Source: Engraulis encrasicolus
Lineage: Eukaryota; Chordata; Actinopteri; Clupeiformes; Engraulidae
Assembly: GCF_034702125.1 (NCBI RefSeq)
Contig: NC_085861.1
Location: forward strand, 48,558,722 to 48,622,721
Direction of reading: 5' to 3'
Length of the DNA: 64,000 bases
Shown: positions 1-23,300 of the stretch, piece after piece
Position numbering within the stretch: the stretch's first letter is position 1
Layout of the letters: each line of letters starts with the position of its first letter
The notes under the pieces: model-generated
The model's database searches: none
Seen by the model: the letters and a program-made list of their open reading frames with translations, nothing else
Told to the model about the DNA's origin: nothing
Translations under genes and position numbers: made by a program

Positions 1-617
1 TGCCGCCCCCTCTCACCTGAATCCTTCTCCACACACCCGTAGGGTTCTCCAACGTCCCCTAGGGAGCCTTAGAGCCCCTGTTGAAAAACACGATTCTAGC
101 CTAAGTCTTGCTGAATGGTGCAACACAACATACAAGTGCTAATCATTGTTCCTAACCCTAGATTTAATAAGAGCTAATGCAATACACACATCTGAAATTG
201 TAGGACATGGCAAACACAATGTGGTTTTTTTTTTTAGAATCTTACAAAGTTTTGTAATGTTTGATTTGCCCACATGATCTTTGAGCATGTAGGTGTCTTT
301 ATTGGGGGGAGGGGGGATACTGGCTTTTAAATTGATTTTCTTTTCTGTAGAAGTGATTGGGGTGGGGGTGCTGGTGAGGGGTGTATCCACTTCTGGTTTT
401 GACATCGCCACCTCGATCTTATACATGATTATAATCTTGGTTTTAATGTCACTACATTGATGTTCATAATATACTGTAACGATGTCACTGTGGAATAATG
501 ATGCCTCCATAATGAGGGGAAAAATGTCCCCCGTTAGTCCCAGTGAAATAAAAATCTGTCTTCATTTTGCCGTGGCTGCGGTTGGTCATGTTTGGTTTGC
601 TTGTCTGCCCCTGACAG
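1..617. other. USP45 intron, left edge of window
   Basis: No exon recognised. Holds a T-run, a G-rich stretch (304-380) and sequence resembling the middle of the MITE at 41680 (around 391-411). Confidence 0.6.
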
Positions 618-11567
<10,950 letters not shown>

Positions 11568-11726
11568 AACACCACCTAGTGGTGGGAAGAGGAACAACAA
11601 TCAGGGCAAAACATGCATTGAATGGTGTATAATAAGCCACCTGCTGGACTACAGAAGACAGTTATACAATGGACAACTTGCAAAATATCTGCTTCACTTT
11701 GAGGCTTGGCTTGGGGGCATGATTTG

Positions 11727-11757
<31 letters not shown>

Positions 11758-12290
11758 CGTGTGTGCGTGCGTGCGTGTCTGCGTATGCTTGTGTGTGTGT
11801 GATGTATGCAGAATAGGTATGGTGTCAGATGGATTTCTATCTAGCAAAGAATCTGTATTTTACTTAAAAGAAAAAAAGAAAATGTTTCGATAATTTATTG
11901 TACAGCTGAATTTCTAAAAATGCAGAGGAAGTTATGCGGATAAGGTGAAGAAGTGGTGTGTTTGAAACACTCTGGGAAAATGGGGAACCCCAAAGGCTGC
12001 TCAAAATTGTGTAATAGAGCGAGGTTTAACACAAGCAAGGTCTTTATCAGCCACACAAGCCTCTGTAGCGCCACACAGTGGTGACAGAGACATTTTGATT
12101 GAAAATCACTTCAATCAACTAAAAAAAGAAAAAAAATCAAATGAACTCAAAGAGACGGTTTAAGGGAGCGAAATGTGTATATTTCCATGGGATAAATTAA
12201 CAGGGCAAGAGCCATCATGACATTTCAATGGCTCATAATGGCAAGCATGTTGATAATGGGCTCACTCGCTCTATATGACTACAGGGAATG

Positions 12291-12296
12291 AATAAA
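12291..12296 (+). terminator. Candidate polyadenylation signal downstream of USP45
   Basis: AATAAA about 0.72 kb after the USP45 stop. A second AATAAA followed by a plain AT-rich stretch lies at 14991-14996. Which one ends the transcript cannot be decided from sequence. Confidence 0.3.
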
Positions 12297-12518
12297 TGAA
12301 TGAATGCGTTAGCTGGTTAGCCACACAGTGAGTGCCAAAGACAGGACATTAGAGCATGTAATGATTTGGAAGGCAGCGCCTTCTAGGGTAGCTGGGAAAG
12401 CACTATGCATGGGGCGCTGGGTTGGGTTGGGTCGGGTCGGGTTGGGTCGTTTTGTGTTGTGTTTATGTTTCGGTGCCAGAATCAAGCGAATGCTCAGTGC
12501 TTGTGCATAAACACACTG

Positions 12519-12521
<3 letters not shown>

Positions 12522-12608
<87 letters not shown>
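12522..12608 (+). repeat. (CA)n microsatellite
   Basis: Perfect dinucleotide run of about 43 units downstream of USP45. Confidence 0.97.
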
Positions 12609-12611
<3 letters not shown>

Positions 12612-12775
12612 CGCACGCCAAAGGCCTCCCTACATATGCACACTTACACATTTCAACACATTTAGATAACTTACACAACCCATTTTTTCTCAGAGAATAG
12701 AACTAAACAGAGCACAAAAATCCAACCCTGCTGGCACAACTGCGTATAAGGGGATATGGCAAAGTCATGACTTAT

Positions 12776-13149
12776 GCCTTTTGTACACCAAGCGTGACCT
12801 GCGCTATCTGAGTGGCGGAACTCATTATATCTATATGGAGGGAAGGCCAATAAAGCTACCAGAGCAAATTCGCCAGGAGTGAAGCGAGCTGAGCGGCCAG
12901 AGCGAATTTTAGCGATTGAAGTCAAGCTAATTCTATGGTACCTGTAATGAGCTGTGACGCGGTTATGCAAAAAAACAATTGGAACGTTCATATCTCGTAT
13001 TTACCAGGTTGTCAAGCCAGAGCCGTTATGTGATAAGCTCAAATCAAACATGTCAATGTCGCAGAGCAAATAAAACGAATTCATGACGAAACTTCTTCAG
13101 CCACCTCTGCTACCTGGGTAGCGTAGGTCGCGCTTGGTGTACACAAGGC
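12776..13149. mobile_element. Inverted-repeat element GCCTTTTGTACACCAAGC
   Basis: About 30-bp inverted ends (GCCTTTTGTACACCAAGCGT at the left, GCGCTTGGTGTACACAAGGC at the right). The target duplication is unclear. A lone related end lies near 55038-55068 (GCTTAGGTCGCTTCTGGTGT). Confidence 0.7.
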
Positions 13150-13196
13150 ATTACTTTTCTGCCAGGCCTTTCTTGACAATGACAATGTATTCCTAG

Positions 13197-13500
13197 GGTG
13201 CGTTCCAATATGCGACCTTGCTTCCTCCACTTGTGCTTGTGGCCTCGTACCAGGAAGTAATATGTCATGAGGACATCACTGGCAACAGTATTATACTTCA
13301 ATATCTTGCAAAAGCTCAATTGTAAAGTCTTTTTCTCATTTGCAATTGGGATGGTGAATGAAAACAGTTTCCCAAACGTTGTTGTGGCTAGGCTGACAGC
13401 TGGGAAACTGTATTGTTTTCTCCACGGAGCAGGGGCCAGGAGGCGGGGCGAGGCCACAAGCACAAGTGGAGGAAGGCAGGTCGCATATTGGAATGCACCC
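13197..13500. mobile_element. MITE family GGGTGCGTTCCAATATGCGA, copy 1
   Basis: Long inverted repeats: GGGTGCGTTCCAATATGCGA at the left, TCGCATATTGGAATGCACCC at the right, with CCACTTGTGCTTGTGGCCTC mirrored further in. CTA flanks both ends, suggesting a 3-bp duplication. Further copies at 38668-38974 and a degraded one at 54340-54520. Confidence 0.8.
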
Positions 13501-14046
13501 CTACTCTTATCTCATGGCCTTTTCTTCTTCTTCGAATCATATTATCCTGCGCTCTACTGATGGGAGACACATTCACTCAGCTCCGTAATGGCAACGTGAC
13601 AATGCACTGCATGCAATAATGTAATTTTTCCCTGACTTGTTTACGTTGTCCTCGTATAAAAAAAAAAGTTTTTATAAATATATATTTTGCTATTTATTGT
13701 TTTATTACGGGGATAGAAAACATGGATCTTTTAAAAGAAGAAAAAAAAACTACTACCATGTGTCATTTCAGAAGATTATTGTGTAATATCTCATGTTTTT
13801 TTTTCTTTTGCTTTTGTTCATAAGGTGCCTCAACTTTGAGGTTTTTGAAAAAACAGAAACCTAATTAACTGTAAACGGAAGTGCCATTGCACAGACAGTG
13901 TCTCTTCTACAGGCCTTTTCAGTGCCTAAGACGTCAGTGTCCCCAATAGTGAAGGTGTCAATCCCGGGCTCAGAATGTAAACACCCTGCCTGCCACATAT
14001 ATGATCCAACTAGCTCTGTTGGTAATGACCCACTGGTATGCAGTGT

Positions 14047-14130
14047 AGCCTGATTATCATCGACTTTCAAATCTCTTCGAGACCTGGTCTGACCAAGAGC
14101 ATAACAATTAACGTTTTCCAAACGTTACAC
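14047..14130. repeat. Dispersed repeat TAGCCTGATTATCATCGACT, copy 1
   Basis: TAGCCTGATTATCATCGACT and following TTCAAATCTCTT...TGGTCTGAC...AACAATTAAC are shared with 52351-52435, which lies right after the FAXC exon 3 donor. Confidence 0.7.
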
Positions 14131-14471
14131 CGGAGATTAGAAACGATATTTACATTGCTCTTGGCCTAACTAGAAGAAACACAGAAGGTGTTGCGTCACT
14201 AGGAGGGCGTGGCCTGGCTAATGCAGTGCAAACTTTCCATCACATTACCCTCTATGTTGTCTTTGGGCAGCGGTTATTTCGCTCCCGCACAGTATTGTGG
14301 GAATAAGATGCGCGTCGTTGCAGTATTTCCATGAATCAGTCTATTGTAATGAGCAGAGTACTCAAAACAGATGACCAGATATTCAGTGGAGTCGCTTGTT
14401 TTGGATGGTTAGCAGGGTTTGTTACTTCTGACCTGGGTTTTTGACATCGCTGTCCAGAAGTGTGACATTTG

Positions 14472-14637
14472 CTACGTTTACATGAGACATTTAATTCTGA
14501 ATAAAGCTTAATTCCGCTTTGAAAACGTCATGTAAACACCTCACAATTCGGAACTAAATGAAAGATCAAAGTAAACTTGATGGAACTATTTAATTCTGAA
14601 TTATTAATTGGGAATTAAAAACATCATGTAAATGTAG
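14472..14637. mobile_element. MITE with CTACGTTTACATGA ends, 166 bp
   Basis: CTACGTTTACATGA and TCATGTAAATGTAG form the ends, with ATTTAATTCTGAAT mirrored inside. Downstream of USP45; target duplication not clear. Confidence 0.65.
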
Positions 14638-15687
14638 TGATTCACTCACACTGTATGCATGTAGGAAGAGCATTTACTCAACTGTCAAGGTAATTGAACG
14701 GTTGAACCAGGAATTCTCTTGTTTGCTTGTCATATTTTATTAAAAAAAAAGATATATGTACACACAGATGCACATATGATAATAATGTATGAACTATTAT
14801 TTTGTGATGTAACACGGTGGGCTCAAGGCTGAGCAGTGCAGACACACAATATGAGGTACCTCAAGACTGCAGGGTTTTTTTTCTTCTTTTACGGGGTCTG
14901 CTTTTGCTTGAATGTTCTATAACTTTGATATACTGTATGATTATTATTATTATTATCATCATAAATCTAGAGTTATCACATTGACGAGGAAATAAAATAC
15001 AGTCTACTTCTACAATTTAGAGCACTGACTGTGAGTGTGCAAGATTTCTTTCTTTCTCAGGGATGGGGTTTTATTTTCTTCAAGAGGGATTTCTTTTCCT
15101 GTTCTCGCTGCTTGTGTTTTGTCCTTGTACTTTTCTCTGAGTTGCATGTTGTGTCTTTCTGCATGATGAGCGGGCTTCTTGTGGCGCTGGTGTGTCAGGG
15201 CGAATCACGGCACGCCGTGTCTTGCCCGTGGGTGGCACGGGCATGGGCCGGTTTGGTGAATGGTCCCGTCAGCTGGTGAGGAGGAGGGTGGGGGTGATGG
15301 TGGGTAGGCGTAGGAAAAGGCCAATGTCCAATCACATCGCATCCCAGAGCAAAAGGATGGCAGGATCGCTATCCCAGCATCGCACACACACACACACGCA
15401 CGCACGCAGACACACACACAAACACACATGCAGACATGCACACACACTTACAGCTCCTGCCACACAGACACACTCGCATACATTTTCTGCCGCACACGCA
15501 TGCGTCTCATCTCACTCTCACGCACACACACACAAATCCATGTTCAGCTGTCCCAATGTCACAACACCCACCCACCCACCCACCCTTGCACGCCTGTTCA
15601 CAGCCTTTCATCAAAGCTGAGCTGCCACAGGGCACAGAATGAGGGTGTCTTATCCCACCAATCCTGAATTTCTAATCTCTGAAGTCT

Positions 15688-15690
<3 letters not shown>

Positions 15691-15777
<87 letters not shown>
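15691..15777 (+). repeat. (CT)n microsatellite
   Basis: Perfect run of about 43 CT units in the USP45-PNISR intergenic region. Confidence 0.97.
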
Positions 15778-15779
<2 letters not shown>

Positions 15780-16109
15780 CCACATGTGCATAGATAAAAT
15801 GTGTCTGTGTGCGTGCGTGTATGTGTGTTTTCAACCTAAAGTCTCGCAAACGGCACCACATAGCAGGGGTTGATTTGATTACTTGGTGTGGCGGGGTACA
15901 AGTTGATATTAATCTGCCTTAATGGCGGGCAGCAGCAGCAGCGGCGGTGGTGGTGGTGGTGGTGGTGGTGTCCATGCCTGCTGTCCCTGACACTGACACT
16001 GTGACACGGAGACCTGATGCGGGGTGATGGGTGGGGTGGCTGCGCCTCTCTTTAACAACCCGCTGAGTTTGGAGCTGCACGCTCGGCCCCCTCCCATCGT
16101 CGCCTAAGC

Positions 16110-16317
16110 CAGTGTTTCCCAACCTTTTTTGTCTCACGTACCCCCTAAACCTCTTAGTTGTGCCATGAGTACCCCCTGATTCATGTTCTATATCACTTTC
16201 TCCGTCCTTATGTGACTGCCCCATTCATTTGATATAAAAATAACATTTTTCCAAGTACCCCCTGCAGTGTGCTTGCGTACCCCTAGTGGTACATGTACCC
16301 CTGGTTGGGAAACACTG
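16110..16317. mobile_element. hAT-type MITE, 208 bp, GCCTAAGC duplication
   Basis: Perfect 15-bp ends CAGTGTTTCCCAACC / GGTTGGGAAACACTG and exact flanks GCCTAAGC (16102-16109, 16318-16325). Internal words GTACCCCC are typical of Charlie-like relics. Confidence 0.93.
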
Positions 16318-16460
16318 GCCTAAGCAACCCCAAGGAGCCTGCCAGGATGGATCCATGTCTACAATGCTATGCGGCCATTTCAGCTTTACAGCCCACTCCG
16401 AGGAAGGGAATTTACAGAAAATGGTAGACATGCACAATGACACTCATACACTCACTACAC

Positions 16461-16632
<172 letters not shown>

Positions 16633-16972
16633 CACGCGCACACACACACACACGCAGAGACTTGGAGAAATGTCTTCTTTCCTGCACGGTGTTCTGATGT
16701 ACAGTGTAAGTCACTTGCAATTAATTCAGGGTTCCCACTGGTCATGGAATTCCTGGAATATCATGGAAATGTTTTTTTCCCAGCCATGGAGTCGTGGAAA
16801 GTCATGGAATTTGACCATTTTGCATGTACAGGGAGGAATAGCAGCTTAACTACACAGTGCATCATTGCTCTCTAACATGTCCAACCTTCTAGAATGCAAT
16901 ATCTTCTGGAGGCTTGTAATTTCAAGGAAACATGGCTGCTAAATGCACGTTCATAGAGAGCTGGCTACGGAG

Positions 16973-17004
<32 letters not shown>

Positions 17005-17530
17005 GTCTGTTGAGAACCGGGCTAGGGACGAATTACTGCCTTCTGAAATTCCACATGACATTCTCTGTAGTCCAAAATTCTTTAAACACTTGTGTGACAG
17101 AACATCTGTAAAAGTTTATAGAATGAATTTTGGCCCAAAAACAAGAGGGAGGGGCCAGCTAATTTCTTCTGAGCCCTCACACTTTTTATTGTTTGTTTTC
17201 TTTTTAACCTGAGGTGAATGCCCACCTGCGATACTCCCAGGTGTGCCACAGCTCTCCACAGCACTCTGTGTACACAGCAAAGTTGGAATATGCCTCACCC
17301 GAGTAAGGTGTGTGTATGTGTCTGTGTATTTATTGTCTAGTAGCCTACAGTGATTTTCAAACTATGGGCCGGGGCCCACTGGTGGGCCATGAAGGTATTT
17401 TGGTGTGTGTTGCTATTGATTTATTCGCGTTTTATTCTTTATTGGGTCAGAGGAGGGCCCCGAACATTTTTGACAATTTCGAGTGGGCCCCACGTTGGAA
17501 AAGGCTGGAAACCCCTCTTCTTCTGCACAC

Positions 17531-17596
<66 letters not shown>

Positions 17597-17653
17597 TGTG
17601 TGTCTGTGTGTCTGTGTGTCTGTGTCTGTGTGTCTGTGTCTGTGTCTGTGTCT

Positions 17654-17685
<32 letters not shown>

Positions 17686-17706
17686 CTGTCTGTGTGTGCG
17701 TGTGTG
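17531..17706 (+). repeat. (GT)n / (GTCT)n compound microsatellite
   Basis: Pure GT followed by GTGTCT and GTCT variants. Confidence 0.97.
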
Positions 17707-18589
17707 CGTGTGCGCCTGCATGTATTAGAATGTTAGTGTTTTTGTATCAATATTTTTCACTGTATGTGTGTGTGTGTGTGTGTGTGTTTGATTATTATTA
17801 TCATTGTCCTATCTACTGTAGCCTATATGTGTAGTTTGAACTGCACATTGGACACTGGTCAAACACAATTTCAAACTTCTGTTCTGCTAACCCTGTTACA
17901 TTCTGTAGATTTTTGATGTTGTTTGTTTAAATAAATTCATTGGACAAAAGATTGCTGTATCTTCCCACTGAAATTAACTACTTACCCATGACTGCCCTAT
18001 TGACTGATATTATATGTAGATACAAGGCCCTTCAGTGCAGGATGGGGGTGATTCAAGTGATCCTGGCTCTTTATTGGGACCAGACCCATGGAAGTAAGAG
18101 TTTAGCCTATAATGTTCCCTTTTTTACACAGCAATGGCGGCTCATAGAGCCTTTGACACAGATCGTCATTGACCTGTAGTTCTACAAGTTCCAAGAAGTG
18201 GGCGTAGAGCGTGTGGCAAAGGTAAAATTAATTAGTTTATTTCATCTTTGATTGTTTTATAATGGTTCAGTGTTAGTCTCTAGCAAACGTAAAGCTGCTT
18301 CCTAGAATGAATCTCTGTGAATCATGTTGCCAACTGACTTCCTGTACCCCGGTTGTCACAACTCTGAATTCCATGGCTTGAGTCCCGGTGCTCGGTGCTC
18401 GGTGCTCGGGCCTGCTCCCCAGTTGTACCACCCACTAATCCACTCCTGAATACCTCCATTATGGTAGCTCAATTTGGACAGATGGTGGTCTCACATGTAA
18501 TATGACAGTGATTGATGTTGGCTTGGCTGGAAAGGCAACAGTAGGCCTACATAAAGAGACATACTACATGCCACGTTTGCGCTTTTTAA

Positions 18590-18965
18590 AAGATAGAGTA
18601 TGTCATATTTTTAGTTAATGTCCATATTTCCATTTTTTGTTAATTCCAGTATATGCTGTCCATTTATAACTGTTACCTTTTTCATGAATATTTTAGGCCT
18701 AGTGTGTAAGTAGTCTATTCATTATAACTTGGAAATGTACACTTAGGTGGATCCTCTCTGTGTCCACCATTTTGAATGTGCAGTAATCTTTGGCTAAAAA
18801 CTTACTGTAGCCTACTTTGGTTAGTCAATTAATTAGAAAGTAAATTATAAGTAAATATTCATGAAAATTGGAAATTTGGGAATGGGCAGCATAGTTGCAA
18901 TGAGCAGCATAGTTGCAATGCCTACTCTGGCCACAATCACAGTCCCGACACAGGGCCTACCTTTA
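18590..18965. mobile_element. Dispersed CCGCCATTTTGAATTTCC-family repeat, diverged copy 2
   Basis: Contains TTACCTTTTTCATGAATA, TCCACCATTTTGAAT and a doubled GGCAGCATAGTTGCAATG, in the same order as in the 21447 copy, upstream of PNISR. Confidence 0.6.
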
Positions 18966-19258
18966 ACTACATGCTTTAAAAATCATTATTTTTCTGAATT
19001 CCAGGATGGTTTTGCTTCAACCCCCAACCCCCAACAAAAAAGACCCATGCAGCATCCCTCAATGAATATATTTTTTGTCTGGTGGCATGAGTAAGATTAA
19101 TTGTTTTAAGTACACTGTTTAAGTCCCTGGTTGTATAAGATTCATTTACTAAATTAGACTGAGTAGCTAGCGTTGTCTTCATGAATGTACATTCTTTAAT
19201 TTATTGTTTAACTACTTTTATTTTGGAGTGCCCATGCCGTCTTTTATTTTGACACGTG

Positions 19259-19358
19259 TATAAAAAATCGTGACCAGGAAGTGCTAATCACTCCACTTGC
19301 TCACAGTAGATTCTGCGCCATCTTATGTGCGAGACGAAAAGGACGCTCTTTGGAAAAG
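19259..19358 (+). promoter_or_regulatory. Probable PNISR promoter and non-coding first exon
   Basis: An ETS-type site (CCAGGAAGTG, 19274-19283) is followed by a YY1-type initiator word (GCGCCATCTT, 19315-19324), a pairing typical of housekeeping vertebrate promoters. An AAAG|GTGGGA donor follows at 19358/19359. Its partner acceptor would be TCTGCTCTAG at 20021-20030, just before the start-codon exon. A TATA-like TATAAAAAA occurs near 19259. Inferred from motifs and position only. Confidence 0.4.
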
Positions 19359-20065
19359 GTGGGAAAACAGAGTGCTGGCATACAGCTGTTATATTTATGG
19401 ACTGAATTGAATTAGTATATGCTGCAGTGGTCGAAATTTTGTGCGAAATAGTGGGCACATTGTGATCGTAAGGCCACCGTGTGCGAATTTAACCCGAAGA
19501 GGATGTTTGGATTTTCCTGTGCACATCGAGGCCTAGGATGGGGGGAGTGGTGTTGGCAGAGTTTCATAGTGACCATTTGCTGTGAAGACAGTTGGGGTTT
19601 TGATGGACTGCCAAGTCCAACCAAACATGTCTGTTTCAACAAAGAAATGCTTTGTACCTGACAGAGTAAACAGACTGCACTGACGTGACCATTCTTGTAT
19701 TGGGACAAGTTGCAACCTAGCCGCTAGCAAGTGCGCCGCAGCTAACGTGAAGTCAAACGTTAGGTGACTAGGCTAGTTAATTAGCTGATATGCATTTTGA
19801 GATGCGATAAATGCTGATTAAGCGTATTTTTAGGCTTCAAAGATCATACGCTCTGCAAAATCTGCACGTTAGTTGACAGAATAGAGGTCAGATATCGACA
19901 TAGCAATTGAAGTATAGCCACGCTATTTGATGGTGTTTACGACAGGTCTTTTACATCTGGTCGACAATACTGTAGAGACCTTGTTATGTTTGAAAAGTAA
20001 CGACAGGTATTGCACTTTTTTCTGCTCTAGGCTGAATCCAGGCATAGGAGTTCCCAGATAAAAAG

Positions 20066-20307
20066 ATGTGGGACCAGGGTGGACAGCCCTGGCAGCCACA
20101 ATGGCCTGTGAGCCAACAGCAGTGGATGCAGTCCTTCCAGCATCAGCAAGACCCAAGTAAGTCATCAGGCAGTAGCAGCCTCATAGATAAATGATGAAAA
20201 TGGAAAAGTTTTGTAAATGTGGAAACGACCCACTGTCCAACTCTGATGTTACATGGTTGTGTTCATTCAGGGGGAAAGAAGCACAGTTCAGCCACTCATT
20301 TCCTGTG

Positions 20308-20369
<62 letters not shown>

Positions 20370-23300
20370 TGTGTGTGGTGTGCAGGTCAAGTGGACTGGG
20401 CAGCGCTGGCACAAGCATGGATAGCTCAGAAAGAGTCGAGTGGGCCGGCAACGGACCAGGTCCAGCCGCCGATGCAGCCCAATGGGCAGGACATCCCTGG
20501 CATGGAGCCCGCAGCGCACAACAACCATGGAAACTTCCAGGGAGATCCTAACTTCAACAGAATGTGGCAGCCCGGTATGTACTGTAGCAGCAGCTTACTT
20601 CATGACTTATTCACGATGACTTTTCCTCTGGCCCAGTTACCATCTGCTCTTTGGTGAATGACTGTTTTTTCTATTATTGTGTGTGTCGAGACAGAGCCAT
20701 GCTGCATTTTTTGTTTGTAGTTTGTTGGCCATTTGGAACATAGTGAAAGGTGGCTAACTGTTAAAATCGTATGGAGCTTTGAAGAGCCAGATTATTGCAT
20801 CTAGATCTAAGGGTCTAGCAATAGCAGTCTCCCATCAGTTCTTTAAAAATCATTTTGCCCTACAAGATTATAATTTTCCTCTCAGCTTTCAGCGTTGTAT
20901 GTAGAAGACAGTACATTAACTTTGTTGTTAAAAATGACTACTACTGGTGTAACTGTTGAAAATGTTAGTGATACCGGATAGACTTATTATCCTGGATCCT
21001 TATCGAGTTGTTTATCCTTTTTGGTGCCTCTGTGTTGGGGACGTGCTCTGCTGACAGAGAGAGAAAACTATTTATTTTTCACATTATCGGATTATCCAGA
21101 TATGGGTACGTTTTGGATACGTGGACTGATCATGGGTCTCAAATGTTTGAGTAAACTAGTCAGCTGTGCACTCGCTGAGCCACGGCTTTGCTATGCAACG
21201 ACTGTACTTTTATGTTTTACCCTGGGTGCTTTAAGGGTAGATAATTGATATAGTCGTGACGTGATCTTGCTTTGGATTGACAAGAGTTCAATAACACTTT
21301 TTATGGTCCAGAACTCGCAAGTCAAAGATCACGTGGGCTCTAGTCAGTGCTGTGATGCTCAGAGTTTCAGTCTGCTTTAATTGTAGCAGGAATGATTTAG
21401 CCTAGCTGTTGGGAAGAAAAATGCATTTTGGGGGCCAATAGCAGTATTAAAGGGACACTATGTGAGATTTTTAGTTGTTTATTTCCAGAATTCATGTTGC
21501 CCATTCACTAACGTTACCCTTTTCATGAATACTTACCACCACCATCAAATTCTAAGTATTCATTATGACTGGAAAAATGGCACTTTTCATACATGAAAAG
21601 GGGGATCTTCTCCATGGTCCGCCATTTTGAATTTCCAAAAATAGCCATTTTTAGCTGCAAAAATTACTCTACTTGGAACAAACTAGAAAATATTTGTTTA
21701 TTACTTAGTAAACTTTCATGTAAAGATCAAATTTGGCAATGAGCAGCATAGTTGCAGTACCTTTTTTGACCATTTCCTGCACAGTGTACCTTTTAAAGGG
21801 ATCTGTTAAAATGAGATGTACGCCCAGGCTGGCAAGACAGGGGTGCATTTCTCGAAATCATACATAGCTGGGCAGTCATGGGTGAGCGGTTAGGGCGTCA
21901 GACTTGCATCCCAGAGGTTGCCGGTTCGACTCCCGACCCGCCAGGTTGGTGGGGGGAGTGATCAACCAGTGCTCTCCCCCATCCTCCTCCATGACTGAGG
22001 TACCCTGAGCATGGTACCGTCCCACCGCACTGCTCCCCATGGGGCGCCACTGAGGGCTGCCCCCTTGCATGGGTGAGGCATACATGCAATTTCGATGTGT
22101 GCAGTGTTCATTTGTGTGCAGTGGAGTGCTGTGTCACAATGACAATGGGAGTTGGAGCTTCCCAATGGGCTTTCGCTTTCAGCTACTCTGGCGTTTGCAA
22201 TTTCCCATTGCCAACTACCCAAGTTGCTAACTGGCTAACAACTGCGGTTTCGAGAAACGCTCGGCAGAGTTGCATGTTTGACCCCAGGTATTCTCATGAA
22301 GAACTATGTCTCCGGCCTCTTGTGCCGGTAATTTTTTGCGAACTGTAAACTGCATGTATGTATGCAACCACCTTTTTTTTGGTTATTATTTTAAAAAATA
22401 TTTGTTTTTGGGAATTTTAGCCTTTATTTAGACAGGACAGTCGAAGATGGAGACAGGAAATCAGTGGGGGAGAGAGACGGGGTAGGATTGGGATATGACT
22501 CAGGCCGGACTCAAACCGGTGTCCCCATTGGCATGTAAGACCAGATGTGGGGGGCTTAGTGCACTCTGCCACAGTGCCCCCCGCAACCATGTGTGTTTAA
22601 CCTATAACATTTGTGCGTCTGACTGTGCTCTGTCTGCTTTCCAGAGTGGGGAATGCACGGGCAGCAGCACGCCCCTCCTCCGCCTCCCCCGGGCCCCGAG
22701 CAGCAGGCCTGGATCCCCCCGGGCCCAGCGCCCATGGACATGGTCAACCCCTCGGAGGACAGCAACAGCCAGGACAGCCTGGAGTTCGCCAGGGACCCGC
22801 ACCACGCCATGTTCCCCCAGAACAGCCACAACTACGGCGGGCAGCCGGACGGCTACGGGGTCCAGCCTATGAATGTGGCGCAGTTTGACTATCAGGTACG
22901 TAATATGACCCATGGATATGTGCCTAGACAGGGAGTAGATATGTGCCGATTGATCGGCCACCGGTCATGATTGGCCAATATTGCCTGAAAACAAGCAATC
23001 ACCAAACCCTAAAACAGTGCTGATCAAAACGACATATTAAATTTGTCACACAACTTTTTTGTTTGGGGCCTAGTGGGGTAAAGTAGAGAGGTAGAGTTGG
23101 GTGGTAGAGTAGCCCTGTTTCAATTCTGTTCTCTTTTCCTGGTCATAGAGCAATAGTCATCTGAGGCACAGTCAGGCAAGGAGGGGTTTTTCATTGGATT
23201 ACGATGCAGTTCTTGCGCAAGCAGTTTGTGTTTCTCACGAGCAGCAGTGGATGTGCTTTGGGAGATACTGTGTCCCTGTTGCCTAAAGCCCAGTTGACGG

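Noticed and set aside
14821..15300. Additional gene downstream of USP45 (frame MSVQDFFLSQGWGF...)
   Set aside because: Short, no family resemblance, no splice partners.
21880..21955. tRNA gene
   Set aside because: A and B boxes are present, but no convincing cloverleaf, and the sequence continues into a ~300-bp repeated body, so it is a SINE head.
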